Positions 34,191 to 43,445 of a DNA stretch of 64,000 bases are shown here, one piece after another. The notes under the pieces were generated by a model, which saw nothing but the letters and a program-made list of their open reading frames with translations, did not search any database and had not been told where the DNA came from. The position numbers and the translations under genes were made by a program. The DNA comes from QNZT01 sp964573205 (GTDB lineage Bacteria > Campylobacterota > Campylobacteria > Campylobacterales > QNZT01). The stretch is taken from contig CAZNIT010000022.1 of the NCBI GenBank assembly GCA_964573205.1, forward strand, positions 124,001 through 188,000. Reading direction: 5' to 3'. Each line of letters opens with the position of its first letter. Within the stretch, counting starts at the first letter, position 1.

Positions 34191-35625
34191 TTTTCAAATT
34201 TTTACGCTCTTTTCACACTTCATTTTTACAATGACTATTGGATGGTATTTGATCTTGAATCTCCAATGGTACGGTTACAAACTACAAAGAGTTGTCTTTC
34301 ACCATAAAAAATATTACTGGCATATACTCTATTTTTTGATTCCTCTTTTGACATACTATCTTGCCGGTAACTATTTTTGGATCTACTTTTACGGCGGCCT
34401 CGTTCCGGCACTGATTTTCTGGTATAAAAGAATAGATAAAAAACTGGTTTTCACTCCGAGGGTAAAGAGATATTTCCTCTTTTTGGCATTTGCACTCTTA
34501 ATAGAGGACGCTCTTTGTCTAACAAGTTTCAAATGTCGGGTTCACGGCATTATTATGCCTCTTTTATTCGCTCTTGCGGCAAGTTATCTATTCGAAAGAA
34601 TGCTATTTTTGGGATACAAGAAGGATGCCGAAAAAAAACTCTCAACTATGGAAGATCTTAAAATCGTTGCTATCACCGCAAGTTACGGCAAAACGAGTAT
34701 CAAAAATTTTCTATATCAAATCCTATCACAAAAATACGAAACCTACATGACTCCAAGAAGCGTCAATACTTTGGGAGGTTTGATCAAAGACATAAACGAA
34801 GATCTTCCGTTAAATTGCAAAATTTACTTAGCAGAAGCCGGTGCTAGAAATAAAGGAGATATCGACGAAATAGCGAGACTTTTGGAACATAAATATGCAA
34901 TCGTGGGTAAAATCGGCTCTCAGCATATAGAATATTTTAAAACTCTTGAGAATATACGAAATACGAAAATGGAGATCATCAACTCGAAAAATCTTAAAAA
35001 AGCCTTTATCCATACAAGCGCGAACGTAAAACCCGATAAAAAGATAACTCTATTTGGGCAAAACATATCGGATATAAACGCCACTCTTGACGGGCTATCT
35101 TTCAACCTTCGTATAAACGACCAAACCGTACGTTTCGACTCTCCCGTCTTAGGATCGTTTCAAGCTATAAATATAACGGCGGCCGTACTGGCGGCGATGG
35201 AGTTGGAAATGGATCTAGAAGATATAAAAAAAGCCGTCTTGAAACTAAAAACCCCTCCGCATCGACTACAAAAAATCCGTTCAGGCGGCAAACTGATAAT
35301 CGACGACAGCTTCAACGGTAATTTCGAAGGTATGTGCGCCTCGTATGATCTGGTATCCTCTTTTGAGGGCAAAAAAATTCTTGTAACACCGGGAGTCGTA
35401 GAGAGCGATAAGCAGACGAATCTCAAACTGGCAAAAAAGATCGACGAGGTTTTCGACACCGTAATAATCACAGGATCCGTCAATGCGGAAGTTTTGGCTA
35501 CGAATATAAAAAAACCGAAAAAGATCATATTAAGAAAAAAAGATGAACTCGAAGAGATTCTAGCGAGCGAAACTCTACCCGGAGATTTGATACTCTTTTC
35601 AAACGATGCGCCTACTTTTATGTAA
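34183..35625 (+). CDS. murF: Membrane-anchored UDP-MurNAc-tripeptide:D-Ala-D-Ala ligase
   Basis: MurF adds D-Ala-D-Ala to the UDP-MurNAc-tripeptide, completing the peptidoglycan precursor. The first 150 residues contain four or five membrane helices, an extension seen in Campylobacterota MurF but absent from E. coli. Then follows the Mur ligase domain: ATP loop ITASYGKTSIKNFL, PRSVNTLGGL, YLAEAGARNKGDI, VGKIGSQHIEYF and DDSFNGNFEGM, ending ILFSNDAPTFM. 480 residues in total. The loop ASYGKTS has Tyr/Gly rather than the common GSxGKTxxK form, but keeps the lysine. Confidence 0.88.
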   Translation: MDNFQIFTLFSHFIFTMTIGWYLILNLQWYGYKLQRVVFHHKKYYWHILYFLIPLLTYYLAGNYFWIYFYGGLVPALIFWYKRIDKKLVFTPRVKRYFLFLAFALLIEDALCLTSFKCRVHGIIMPLLFALAASYLFERMLFLGYKKDAEKKLSTMEDLKIVAITASYGKTSIKNFLYQILSQKYETYMTPRSVNTLGGLIKDINEDLPLNCKIYLAEAGARNKGDIDEIARLLEHKYAIVGKIGSQHIEYFKTLENIRNTKMEIINSKNLKKAFIHTSANVKPDKKITLFGQNISDINATLDGLSFNLRINDQTVRFDSPVLGSFQAINITAAVLAAMELEMDLEDIKKAVLKLKTPPHRLQKIRSGGKLIIDDSFNGNFEGMCASYDLVSSFEGKKILVTPGVVESDKQTNLKLAKKIDEVFDTVIITGSVNAEVLATNIKKPKKIILRKKDELEEILASETLPGDLILFSNDAPTFM

Positions 35626-35685
35626 AATGCAATAGTTTAACCATATTTTACCTATAATTTTACTATTAATATGATAGGAGGCTAT

Positions 35686-36948
35686 ATGGTTAAGCATGTC
35701 AATAAAACTGTTTTAGGCTGTTCTTTGATCCTTACACTTTTTATCGGGTGCGGAGGATATGACAACGAAGATAAAAATGTCGTAGGAGAGGCGAAACTTC
35801 TGGCTCCCGCCAAGTTACTTTTTGATTTCAACTCCTCCGTTATGCAAAGCTTGATCGCACAAATAGGCATCACCGATAAACCGGCCTTCGGTATAAAAGG
35901 CTATAAAATAATTTACGCTACCAAAAATGACAAAGGTGAAGATATCAACGCATCGGGACTCGTTACCGTTCCGGTTCCAAGTTCGGCTATATTGGAGGGA
36001 TTGAGAAAAAAAGGTAAAACTTACAGTATGTCGATCGTAAGCGACCAACACGGTACGATATTTCCGGATACCGAGGCTCCCACGAATGTCGCGGCTACGA
36101 TAGGAACTAACGCTGCGGCTCTTCTCTCTCCCGACTCTTGGACGATACAATCTATCATCGCACTTTCGGTCGTAGGAGGTTTTGTCACGATTCAGCCAGA
36201 TTACATAGGTTTTGGATCTTCAAAAGGAATTACACATCCCTATCTTCTTGAAAAGAGCTCTGCAAACTGTGTAATAGACATGATACAATCGGCACTTAAA
36301 TTCGGCAACGACGGACATCTTCCGTTAAACGGTCAAATTTTCCTTACGGGCTACTCCGAAGGCGGTTACGTAACGCTAGCCGCCGCAAAAGAGATAGAGA
36401 AAAATTATCCCGATATCTCTTTAAAAGGCGTCGCACCTATGTCCGGACCTTATGATCTAAATCTCACGGGAATGGGTGTTTTATCGTCACCGACGATGCA
36501 AAGACCCGATTTCATAGGAGGTATAATCAACTCATACGGCCAAAACTACGATATCGATCTTACGACTATGGTAAACGAACCGTACGCGACAAAACTTCCA
36601 ACCTTTTTTCTCGGAGACTATACGGGAGCTCAGATTCGTGCCGAACTTACCGAATCGATAGATGAATTCTTCGTTACAAACTTCAAAGTCGATTTCTTGA
36701 CAAATCCGAACAACAAACTTAGAACTCTATTTGTCCAAAACAGTGTGAACGACTATAAACCTAAAACCAAAACAAAACTCTATTATTGTAAAGGCGATAC
36801 GGTCATACCGTCCGTGATTCCCGAATCAAGCGCCGCAAAAATGGGTATCGAAGCCGTAAACATAGGCGATACGTATGAACATGTCGAGTGCGCGTCACCC
36901 GCGTATGAAGCAGTGACACAATGGTTCAATGAATTAAGGAGCGAATAA
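35686..36948 (+). CDS. Secreted lipase-like lipoprotein (alpha/beta hydrolase)
   Basis: A 420-residue lipoprotein with lipobox FIGC and a large alpha/beta hydrolase domain. The nucleophile elbow is GYSEGGY and the oxyanion region is QPDYIGFGSSKG. A THPYLLEKSSANCVIDMI segment and late histidine in YEHVECASPAYEAV fit the secreted lipase (LIP) family. The frame begins at 35671, but ATG at 35686 has AGGAGG four bases before it and is chosen. The gene overlaps a FadL-type porin gene by one base, which suggests that it releases a lipid or hydrophobic product for uptake. Substrate is inferred only from this context. Confidence 0.78.
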   Translation: MVKHVNKTVLGCSLILTLFIGCGGYDNEDKNVVGEAKLLAPAKLLFDFNSSVMQSLIAQIGITDKPAFGIKGYKIIYATKNDKGEDINASGLVTVPVPSSAILEGLRKKGKTYSMSIVSDQHGTIFPDTEAPTNVAATIGTNAAALLSPDSWTIQSIIALSVVGGFVTIQPDYIGFGSSKGITHPYLLEKSSANCVIDMIQSALKFGNDGHLPLNGQIFLTGYSEGGYVTLAAAKEIEKNYPDISLKGVAPMSGPYDLNLTGMGVLSSPTMQRPDFIGGIINSYGQNYDIDLTTMVNEPYATKLPTFFLGDYTGAQIRAELTESIDEFFVTNFKVDFLTNPNNKLRTLFVQNSVNDYKPKTKTKLYYCKGDTVIPSVIPESSAAKMGIEAVNIGDTYEHVECASPAYEAVTQWFNELRSE

Positions 36949-38186
36949 TGAAAAATTTTCTAATAAAAACCACCCTACTTAGTATCTGTGCGTCATCAGC
37001 ACTTTTCTCCAGCGCATACAGACTTCCCGAACAATCTCCTAGATCTACGGCACTCTCGGGTGCCTATTTGGCAAATGCCGGCGGAGCCGATACATCATAT
37101 TTCAACCCGGCGAATATGGCGTTTAACGATAATAAAAATATCTCTTCCGCAGCTTTGACATATGTCTCGCTGGCTAAAATAAAATATACCGACGATCAAA
37201 ACCCCGCTTTTAACTCGGAGTCAAAAAAAGAGGATCTTTTTATTCCTCACCTTTTCTTCTCATCGAAAGAGTACGACGGTTTTCGTTACGGTATATCCTT
37301 GACAGTTCCCGGCGGTCTGTCGAAAAGATGGGATAGCCCCTACGCTAAAGCTAGTGCACAAGAATTCACTTTAAAAATCATAGAGATCAATCCGGTCGTT
37401 TCATATCAAGTAAACGACAAGTTCGCGATTGGAGGCGGGGCTAGAGTGATATATAGCGAAGGAATAGTAAAAAGCGATGCTACGGCTATCGGAATACCGG
37501 CAAAAAGAGATATGCAAGCCGATACGATCGAGTACGGATATAATCTGGCACTTACATACAAACCGATACGAAATTTAAATATCGCGGCTAGTTACCGCTC
37601 CAATATCGATCTAAAAGAGGAAGGCAACGCAAAACTGTATCTAAGCGGTACGAAACTCTACGACGGCGGCGCGAATGTTACGGTACCCTTACCGGCCGTT
37701 GCGGCCGTAGCGCTCTCCTACGATTTGGGATCAACCGTTTTGGAATTTGAATATGACAAAACGATGTGGAGCGAATACAAGGCTCTTGACTTCGAGTTCA
37801 ACGACAATGTTCCCTTGGCTCTTAAAGCGGCGTTTGACGATCCAAAACCCAGAGAATGGAAAGATACGAACGCTTTTAGAGTGGGGATCACTCACCGCTA
37901 TAACGACAAACTGACTCTCTTAGGAGGTTTTGCCGTCGATGAGAACCCTGCCGATAGCAGATATTTAGGCTTTGAACTTCCCGATTCCGACGCGAAAATA
38001 TACTCCGGAGGTTTCGAATATAAATATAGCGACCAATTAAGTTTCGCCGCCGCCGTACTTTATGACGACAAGGAATCAAGAGCGATTTCTCAAGGAAGAA
38101 GTGCCGCCGATCCCTTGGCGATAGAAGGTGAATTCAAAGACGCTTCGGCTCTACTTGTAACGGTCGGCGCCTCGTATAGTTACTAA
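36948..38186 (+). CDS. FadL/OmpP1/TodX outer-membrane channel for hydrophobic compounds
   Basis: A 412-residue outer-membrane beta-barrel with a cleavable signal sequence and the family N terminus YRLPEQSPRSTALSGAYLANAGGADTSYFNPANM, split here into the hatch-domain segments AYLANAGGADTS and FNPANMAF. The last residues (LVTVGASYSY) end in an aromatic residue, as expected for BAM-dependent insertion. FadL proteins carry fatty acids, aromatics or alkanes across the outer membrane. It follows the lipase-like lipoprotein and precedes a NosL-like lipoprotein, all on the same strand. Confidence 0.9.
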   Translation: MKNFLIKTTLLSICASSALFSSAYRLPEQSPRSTALSGAYLANAGGADTSYFNPANMAFNDNKNISSAALTYVSLAKIKYTDDQNPAFNSESKKEDLFIPHLFFSSKEYDGFRYGISLTVPGGLSKRWDSPYAKASAQEFTLKIIEINPVVSYQVNDKFAIGGGARVIYSEGIVKSDATAIGIPAKRDMQADTIEYGYNLALTYKPIRNLNIAASYRSNIDLKEEGNAKLYLSGTKLYDGGANVTVPLPAVAAVALSYDLGSTVLEFEYDKTMWSEYKALDFEFNDNVPLALKAAFDDPKPREWKDTNAFRVGITHRYNDKLTLLGGFAVDENPADSRYLGFELPDSDAKIYSGGFEYKYSDQLSFAAAVLYDDKESRAISQGRSAADPLAIEGEFKDASALLVTVGASYSY

Positions 38187-38200
38187 TAAGGATGATATAA

Positions 38201-38707
38201 ATGAAAACACTATTTTTGATATTGACCGTTATGATTTTCGTCGGATGCGCAACGACGGACAAAACTGTAAAAACCGCGAAAAGTTTCAACTCTTTTCAAA
38301 GTGTAGCCCCGAAAAAGGCGATTATTTTACAAAAAGGTGAAAATAGATACTCATGTGCGATATGCGGAATGAATTTGCCCTCTTTTTACAAAACAAATCA
38401 TGCCGCAAACACTAAAAACGGCGAAAAGCAATACTGCTCTTTGCACTGTCTTGTTTACGATAACGAAATCAATCATACGGATTTGATGAATGTAAAAGTC
38501 GTGGATACCGATACTTTACAATTCATACCGGCTCTTAAAGCCTACTATGTTACCGGAAGTAAAATGCCTGCTACTATGAGTTCAGTAAGCAAATACGCAT
38601 TTTCGACGAAAGAGGCCGCCGAAAAATTTTCAAAGCTTTACGGCGGTAAAGTGATGGGCTTTTATGACGCCTATGATATCGCTATCAAAGATTTTACAAA
38701 AAAATAG
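38201..38707 (+). CDS. NosL-like copper-binding lipoprotein
   Basis: A 168-residue lipoprotein (lipobox FVGC) of the NosL family. The copper-site region reads YSCAICGMNLPSFYKTNHAA, and a later CSLHCLVYD supplies more thiols; the domain continues with AYYVTGSKMPATMS and ends with a helix. NosL proteins deliver copper, best known for nitrous-oxide reductase, but related copies serve other metalloproteins. No nos or copper gene lies nearby here; its neighbours are a FadL porin upstream and a DUF808 membrane protein downstream, so its target is unknown. Confidence 0.82.
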   Translation: MKTLFLILTVMIFVGCATTDKTVKTAKSFNSFQSVAPKKAIILQKGENRYSCAICGMNLPSFYKTNHAANTKNGEKQYCSLHCLVYDNEINHTDLMNVKVVDTDTLQFIPALKAYYVTGSKMPATMSSVSKYAFSTKEAAEKFSKLYGGKVMGFYDAYDIAIKDFTKK

Positions 38708-38724
38708 CATACAAAAGAGGATAT

Positions 38725-39564
38725 ATGGCATCAGGTTTTTTCGCGCTATTTGACGACATCGCCTATCTACTGGATGACGTGGCGACATCCGCCAAAATAG
38801 CCACCAAAAAGACGGCCGGCATATTAGGCGACGATCTGGCGGTAAACGCAAAAAAAGCTTCGGGATTCGTAAGTGAGAGAGAGCTCCCTGTTATTTGGGC
38901 GATTACGAAAGGTTCGTTTTTAAACAAGTTCATCATACTTCCTTTTATCTTTTTGCTAAGTGCTTACGCCCCTTATATCATAACGCCGCTTTTAATGATA
39001 GGAGGTCTCTATCTGGCATTCGAAGGAGCCGAGAAAATTTATGAATACCTTTTTCATAAAGACGTAAATGAAAAAATGATCGAAAACTTCAATGAAAAAA
39101 AGAAGATAAAATCGGCTATTTTAACCGATTTCATACTTTCGCTGGAGATTATCATCATCGCTCTAGGAAGTGTTAGCAACGAGCCTATCTTGAAGCAGAT
39201 AGCCGTTGTAACATTCGTGGCTATTGTCGCCACCATAGGCGTTTACGGTTTGGTAGCGCTTATAGTGAGAATGGACGATATAGGCTACCGACTCATCGAA
39301 ACGAAAAAAATAGCTTTCGTAAAGATAGGTTATCTGCTAATCAAAGCATTACCAAAGATCATAAGAGCGTTGGCTTTTATCGGGACGATCGCTATGCTTT
39401 TGGTCGCCGGAGGAATCTACCTACACAATATAAAAGCGCTCCATGACCTTTTTCACTCCATTCCTTCTCTGCTTTCGGAATTAATTGTCGGTCTAGTCAT
39501 AGGAGCGGCAACGTTTGCGATCGTTGAAAGTTTCCGCAAGTTTTTGCCTAAAAGCAGCTCTTAA
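38725..39564 (+). CDS. DUF808 (YedI-like) inner-membrane protein
   Basis: A 279-residue protein with the diagnostic DUF808 start: FFALFDDIAYLLDDVA, KKTAGILGDDLAVNA and ERELPVIWAITKGSF. It has six or so membrane helices, including FIILPFIFLLSAYAP and a later run of LIVGLVIGAATFAIVE. E. coli YedI is the reference, with no settled function. It ends overlapping the convergent glycosyltransferase gene by four bases, so it closes the rightward lipase-porin-NosL run. Confidence 0.88.
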   Translation: MASGFFALFDDIAYLLDDVATSAKIATKKTAGILGDDLAVNAKKASGFVSERELPVIWAITKGSFLNKFIILPFIFLLSAYAPYIITPLLMIGGLYLAFEGAEKIYEYLFHKDVNEKMIENFNEKKKIKSAILTDFILSLEIIIIALGSVSNEPILKQIAVVTFVAIVATIGVYGLVALIVRMDDIGYRLIETKKIAFVKIGYLLIKALPKIIRALAFIGTIAMLLVAGGIYLHNIKALHDLFHSIPSLLSELIVGLVIGAATFAIVESFRKFLPKSSS

Positions 39565-40592
39565 AGCTCGTTTATCTTTTTTAGATAAAACTTTGTCCGG
39601 GGCATCGAATCGAAATTTTCAAAAGCTTCGTATGCGTTTTTCGAAAGTTCGGGGTAGTTTTTTTCATTAAATTTCATAAATCCCTCCACTAAAGAGTCCA
39701 CATTTTTCGGCTCGACTAAAAAACCCGTTTTACCGTCTTGCACTATCTCGGCGATAGCCGCAAGATTCGTCACCAAAACAGGACGACCGGTCGAATAAGC
39801 CTCAATAACGATACCCGGATATCCTTCTCTATGACTCGGAAGCACTAATACGTCGGACTCTTTTAATTTTTCAACAACTTCGTCCGGTGTAAGAGAACCT
39901 TCATATGAGGTATTGAATTTCGATATATATTCCGGACTGTATTTTTCCTCATGAACCGGACCGTAAATCTTTATATCGAAACTTTCATCGACTCTTTTAC
40001 AAGCTTCAAGTAACTCTTGCGTACCTTTTTCATCTTTTAGATGACTGATATAGACGAATTTTTTTTTAAAATCGCTCTTAAAAGAGCTTCCCGGGGCTCT
40101 TCTTCTGACATTAGGAAACCAGTAAGTTTTTGAATTGAATTTCTTGAAATACTCCACAAGATATTTCGTTTCGAAAAAACTTAAATCCGCTTTCATTAAA
40201 ACATACTCTATCAATTTTTTACGAAGAGGATCGGCATTTTCATATATTTGGTTAAAATTGCCGGCAAATTTCCTCAAGCTCACGCTTTTTTTAAACAACT
40301 TCGCGAAAAAAAGAATAAAAGGGGCAATAAGTATGTAATGGTTTGCGGTTCCATGAATACTTACATGATCGTAATTTTTGACATTTTTTAAAAACTCTTT
40401 CATAACGACAAAAAACGTATGTGCGATATTTTTATAACAATTTTTGTTTGAATTAATCGCCAAATGCTCGATTTCAAGCTCTCTCATATCTTCGAGTAAC
40501 TGCTCGAACAAAACCGTCACACCTCCGGCTTGCTTCATATCTTCGGCATACATCGGGCCTATAAGAATTATCTTTTTACCATCAATCGACAC
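39561..40592 (-). CDS. Glycosyltransferase family 4
   Basis: A retaining GT-B glycosyltransferase of 343 residues. N-terminal: IILIGPMYAEDMKQAGGVTVLF, with the glycine-rich acceptor loop; C-terminal: EGSLTPDEVVEKLKESDV and the EX7E nucleotide-sugar motif EGYPGIVIE, then TGFLVEP. The start is GTG inside the end of the flippase gene (11-base overlap), with GGAGAG upstream. Together with that flippase and the CapK-like pair upstream it forms a leftward glycan gene set. Sugar donor unknown. Confidence 0.88.
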   Translation of the reverse strand: MSIDGKKIILIGPMYAEDMKQAGGVTVLFEQLLEDMRELEIEHLAINSNKNCYKNIAHTFFVVMKEFLKNVKNYDHVSIHGTANHYILIAPFILFFAKLFKKSVSLRKFAGNFNQIYENADPLRKKLIEYVLMKADLSFFETKYLVEYFKKFNSKTYWFPNVRRRAPGSSFKSDFKKKFVYISHLKDEKGTQELLEACKRVDESFDIKIYGPVHEEKYSPEYISKFNTSYEGSLTPDEVVEKLKESDVLVLPSHREGYPGIVIEAYSTGRPVLVTNLAAIAEIVQDGKTGFLVEPKNVDSLVEGFMKFNEKNYPELSKNAYEAFENFDSMPRTKFYLKKINEL

Positions 40593-41871
40593 TCTTCTCT
40601 CCTATTTGATCTTTTTTATATATTTTTTTAACTACGACTCGTGCAAAATAGAGCTCTACCGATATAATAGCCGTGTTCACCAAAATAAATCCCAATATCG
40701 GATAACCGGCAAACAGCATATGCACGATAATTATAACGGCAATAAGTCTAATTATATTTAATTTCAATTCGAGCATATTGAAATTGAAAGTTTTGGACAA
40801 AAGGCTAAAAAGACTCAAATACGCTATAACTATACTCGAATATATAAGTATGAAAACATAAATCGACGAGTTGATCGAAAGATATGAGGGCTTTATCACC
40901 TCTACAATCCAAGCTATTAAAAAAGAGACAATCACTCCCCCAAGAAGCACATACCACTTATATCTTAAAAGAGTATTTATATGATTTAGAACCTCTTTCA
41001 TCTGAGAAATGTTAAACTTTGACAAAAAATAAGATCTCAATGAGGAGATAAAGATCATTATCAATCCGCCGAAACTCATAGCGTAACCTATCTCCGCCAA
41101 TGTCGTCGTCATCTTCTCATCGACCATATAAATGATAACATATCTGTTCGTATAGATATATAGACCGTTGATTATATAAGTAAGCGCAGAAAAAATCAAA
41201 AACTGTTTGACTCTCTTCAAAAAGATCCTTTTGAATCTTTTGGTTTTTATCTTCTCTTTGCATTTATAAAGAAACTCCAGATTGTATTTCAAGTTTAACG
41301 AAATCACCATCGCAAACGGTAGAATGAAAAGATACAGATATATCAAATCCAAATCGATATCGTTTACGAAGAAGAGAATATAGATCAAAAAAGCGACTCT
41401 AACGAACAAAATTAAAAACGAATTTACTATTATGAACTTTATTCTCTTCTTTGCAAGTAAAGTGGTTTTAAAAAAGATCCAACTAAGAAGAGCAAAAATG
41501 CTCAAATAGATAAACTCTTGCGTGATTCCGAGATTTTGCACGCCGAAAAAAATATCCGTATAATGTCCTAAAACGCTTTGAGATAAAATAAATAAAAATA
41601 TAAATATAAATATCTGTATCAACGCATTGATCTGATCCGAAATTCTATATATCTGATTAAACCGAAGATAGCTTACCGTAAGTCCGAATTCAAATACGAA
41701 AATAAGCATCATTATTATATTAAAAGCTGCGGAAAATCCGGCCATACTCTCGATATTTAATTTATACGGTATCAAAAGCGCTATAAGATATGTCGAAAAG
41801 CTGTAAACCAGGTTGGATATAAAAAACAGCGCACCTTCATTGGCTAAGAGCGCTTTTATTTTTGCAAGCAC
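40582..41871 (-). CDS. Polysaccharide flippase (Wzx-like)
   Basis: A 429-residue, very hydrophobic protein with about 12 membrane segments, of the MATE/oligosaccharidyl-lipid flippase superfamily. The N-terminal FFISNLVYSFSTYLIALLIPY and the DEKMTTTLAEIGYAMSFGG region around helix 7 fit Wzx-type proteins. It would move lipid-linked sugar units across the inner membrane. The start is GTG at 41871 with AGGA upstream. A 12-bp hairpin lies between it and the CapK-like gene, and it overlaps the glycosyltransferase downstream. No polymerase (Wzy) is visible nearby. Confidence 0.85.
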   Translation of the reverse strand: MLAKIKALLANEGALFFISNLVYSFSTYLIALLIPYKLNIESMAGFSAAFNIIMMLIFVFEFGLTVSYLRFNQIYRISDQINALIQIFIFIFLFILSQSVLGHYTDIFFGVQNLGITQEFIYLSIFALLSWIFFKTTLLAKKRIKFIIVNSFLILFVRVAFLIYILFFVNDIDLDLIYLYLFILPFAMVISLNLKYNLEFLYKCKEKIKTKRFKRIFLKRVKQFLIFSALTYIINGLYIYTNRYVIIYMVDEKMTTTLAEIGYAMSFGGLIMIFISSLRSYFLSKFNISQMKEVLNHINTLLRYKWYVLLGGVIVSFLIAWIVEVIKPSYLSINSSIYVFILIYSSIVIAYLSLFSLLSKTFNFNMLELKLNIIRLIAVIIIVHMLFAGYPILGFILVNTAIISVELYFARVVVKKIYKKDQIGEKSVD

Positions 41872-41908
41872 GGATCTGTTTCCTTGAATGAATTTTTGAT
41901 ATGAGTCA

Positions 41909-41936
41909 AACTATCCGATAAATATATCGGATAGTT
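41909..41936. repeat. Perfect 12-bp inverted repeat with 4-base loop
   Basis: AACTATCCGATA and TATCGGATAGTT flank AATA. It lies between the stop of the first CapK-like gene (41939) and the flippase start (41871). On the leftward strand no T-run follows, whereas the T-rich tail (GTTTATTTTTT) lies on the rightward side, where no gene ends. It may be an RNA stabiliser or processing site rather than a terminator. Confidence 0.6.
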
Positions 41937-41938
41937 GT

Positions 41939-43330
41939 TTATTTTTTACTTCTAATTTTTTCTATATCAAGAGATTGTTTGCAGATTACCCTTTTGCCTC
42001 TTGCACTTTTTTCAATTTTATCCACAACTTCAACATCAAAATCTATACCGTCACGAACAAGTTTTTTCATTCCGGATATTACATGATCTTTATCGACCTC
42101 GCCTTTACGACTCTCGACCAATACGGTCACTTTTCCAGGCTGCGTTTGTCTGTATTGGATATTTCTTATCATATCCAAAGGAAGATGCTGACCGCCGCAC
42201 ATCGTTGTAATAGAAACGAGCCTTTCATCTTCGGTCACAAGATAGTCCTGAGTACGCCCCTCGATATTTCTAACCTCTCTTGCTATATCGGTACCGTCAA
42301 AATAGAGTATCTCACCCGAAACTTCATCCGCAGTTTTAAAATTGATAAACGGCATAACAAAGTTATCGAACGATGTTCCCACTATCTCGTTATCGACGAT
42401 TCTTGGAACGCCATAAGCGTTTACGAAGTGATAATTGTCAAAATTGAGTCTATAAGCTCCTACCACTCTCTCGGTATGACCGTAATCGGCTAAAATATCC
42501 ACATCGTCGAAAAACTCTTTTATAGTTTTGAAATCAGGCTCGTATATACTCTCCGAAGAGACTATAACGCCCTCGATTTTCAAAGGCTCTAATCCGAACT
42601 GCTTAGACATAGCTATGAAACTAAGTACCGCACTCGGATAACCGAAAACGAATTTCGGTTTAAATTTCTTCGCCCTCTCGTACATAAGCGGAAATTTATC
42701 CGAATTCATATAGTTATTCGAAAGATATAGATAATTGTCCACCGGCTCGTACTCCCAATATATCTCTTTATCCGGATCAGACACTTCACGCCCCTTTAAA
42801 AGAAGAGTTTTATCGCGGTATTTATATCCGATCTTCGAAAGCGTATATAAGGAGTAAGCTTTGTGTTTGGCGCGACTTGTATATAATGGATGAAAATATT
42901 GAGTCGGAGTGGAGAGAGAACCTCCGCTGAAATACGGTACGGGCTTCTCCACTTTATCGGTATAAAGACGATCGAGATTCGCCTTTATATCATGTTTTGT
43001 AATGCTAGGAAAAAGTTTTAAATCTTCGATAGATTTGAAATCTTTCGAACTGACTCCATGTTTTTGAAAATGTTCTTTATAAAAGGGTATATTCTCTTCG
43101 GCGAAGATAAGCGTTTCGAGAGTTTTGTTGTAGATAAACTCTTGTTTGAACTGCTCGTCAGATTCTTCGAACTTTTTATATCTGTTCATAAACTCCGAGT
43201 ACAATTTACCGTAGCGAATACCGATTGGAATATTGCCGTAAAGCGTTCCCAAAAAGGTTTTTAACGACTGAGGCATTTTATAGTAGGTGTCTCGATACAG
43301 ATGAACGACGCTGTCAAATGAAAAACTCAT
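41939..43330 (-). CDS. CapK-like ligase (phenylacetate-CoA ligase superfamily), paralogue 1
   Basis: A 463-residue ANL-superfamily adenylate-forming protein of the CapK type found in capsule and exopolysaccharide clusters. Landmarks: FSGGSLSTPTQYFHP (a P-loop-like Ser/Thr/Gly motif), KPKFVFGYPSAVLSF, ADYGHTERVVGAYR (YGxTE core motif) and EGRTQDYLVTEDE (GRxxD hinge). A lysine in SARGKRVICKQ sits where the catalytic C-terminal lysine is expected. It likely activates an acyl or amino group for sugar decoration, but substrate is unknown. ATG at 43330, with AAAGG upstream, is preferred to the ATG at 43336. It is clearly related to the next gene along its full length. Confidence 0.82.
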   Translation of the reverse strand: MSFSFDSVVHLYRDTYYKMPQSLKTFLGTLYGNIPIGIRYGKLYSEFMNRYKKFEESDEQFKQEFIYNKTLETLIFAEENIPFYKEHFQKHGVSSKDFKSIEDLKLFPSITKHDIKANLDRLYTDKVEKPVPYFSGGSLSTPTQYFHPLYTSRAKHKAYSLYTLSKIGYKYRDKTLLLKGREVSDPDKEIYWEYEPVDNYLYLSNNYMNSDKFPLMYERAKKFKPKFVFGYPSAVLSFIAMSKQFGLEPLKIEGVIVSSESIYEPDFKTIKEFFDDVDILADYGHTERVVGAYRLNFDNYHFVNAYGVPRIVDNEIVGTSFDNFVMPFINFKTADEVSGEILYFDGTDIAREVRNIEGRTQDYLVTEDERLVSITTMCGGQHLPLDMIRNIQYRQTQPGKVTVLVESRKGEVDKDHVISGMKKLVRDGIDFDVEVVDKIEKSARGKRVICKQSLDIEKIRSKK

Positions 43331-43385
43331 AAACATCCTTTGAAAATAAAAGTTAATTAAATTTATATTAAATATTATCTAAAAA

Positions 43386-43413
43386 ACCATAATTTAAGTT
43401 TAAATGGTGACAA
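43386..43413 (-). promoter_or_regulatory. Possible promoter for CapK-like paralogue 1
   Basis: Read leftward: TTGTCA, 16 bases, TATGGT, about 55 bases before the start at 43330. The 115-base gap between the two ligase genes is otherwise featureless and AT-rich. Confidence 0.3.
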
Positions 43414-43445
43414 AATTTACCTTTTACCCAAAATAAGTTAATAAA

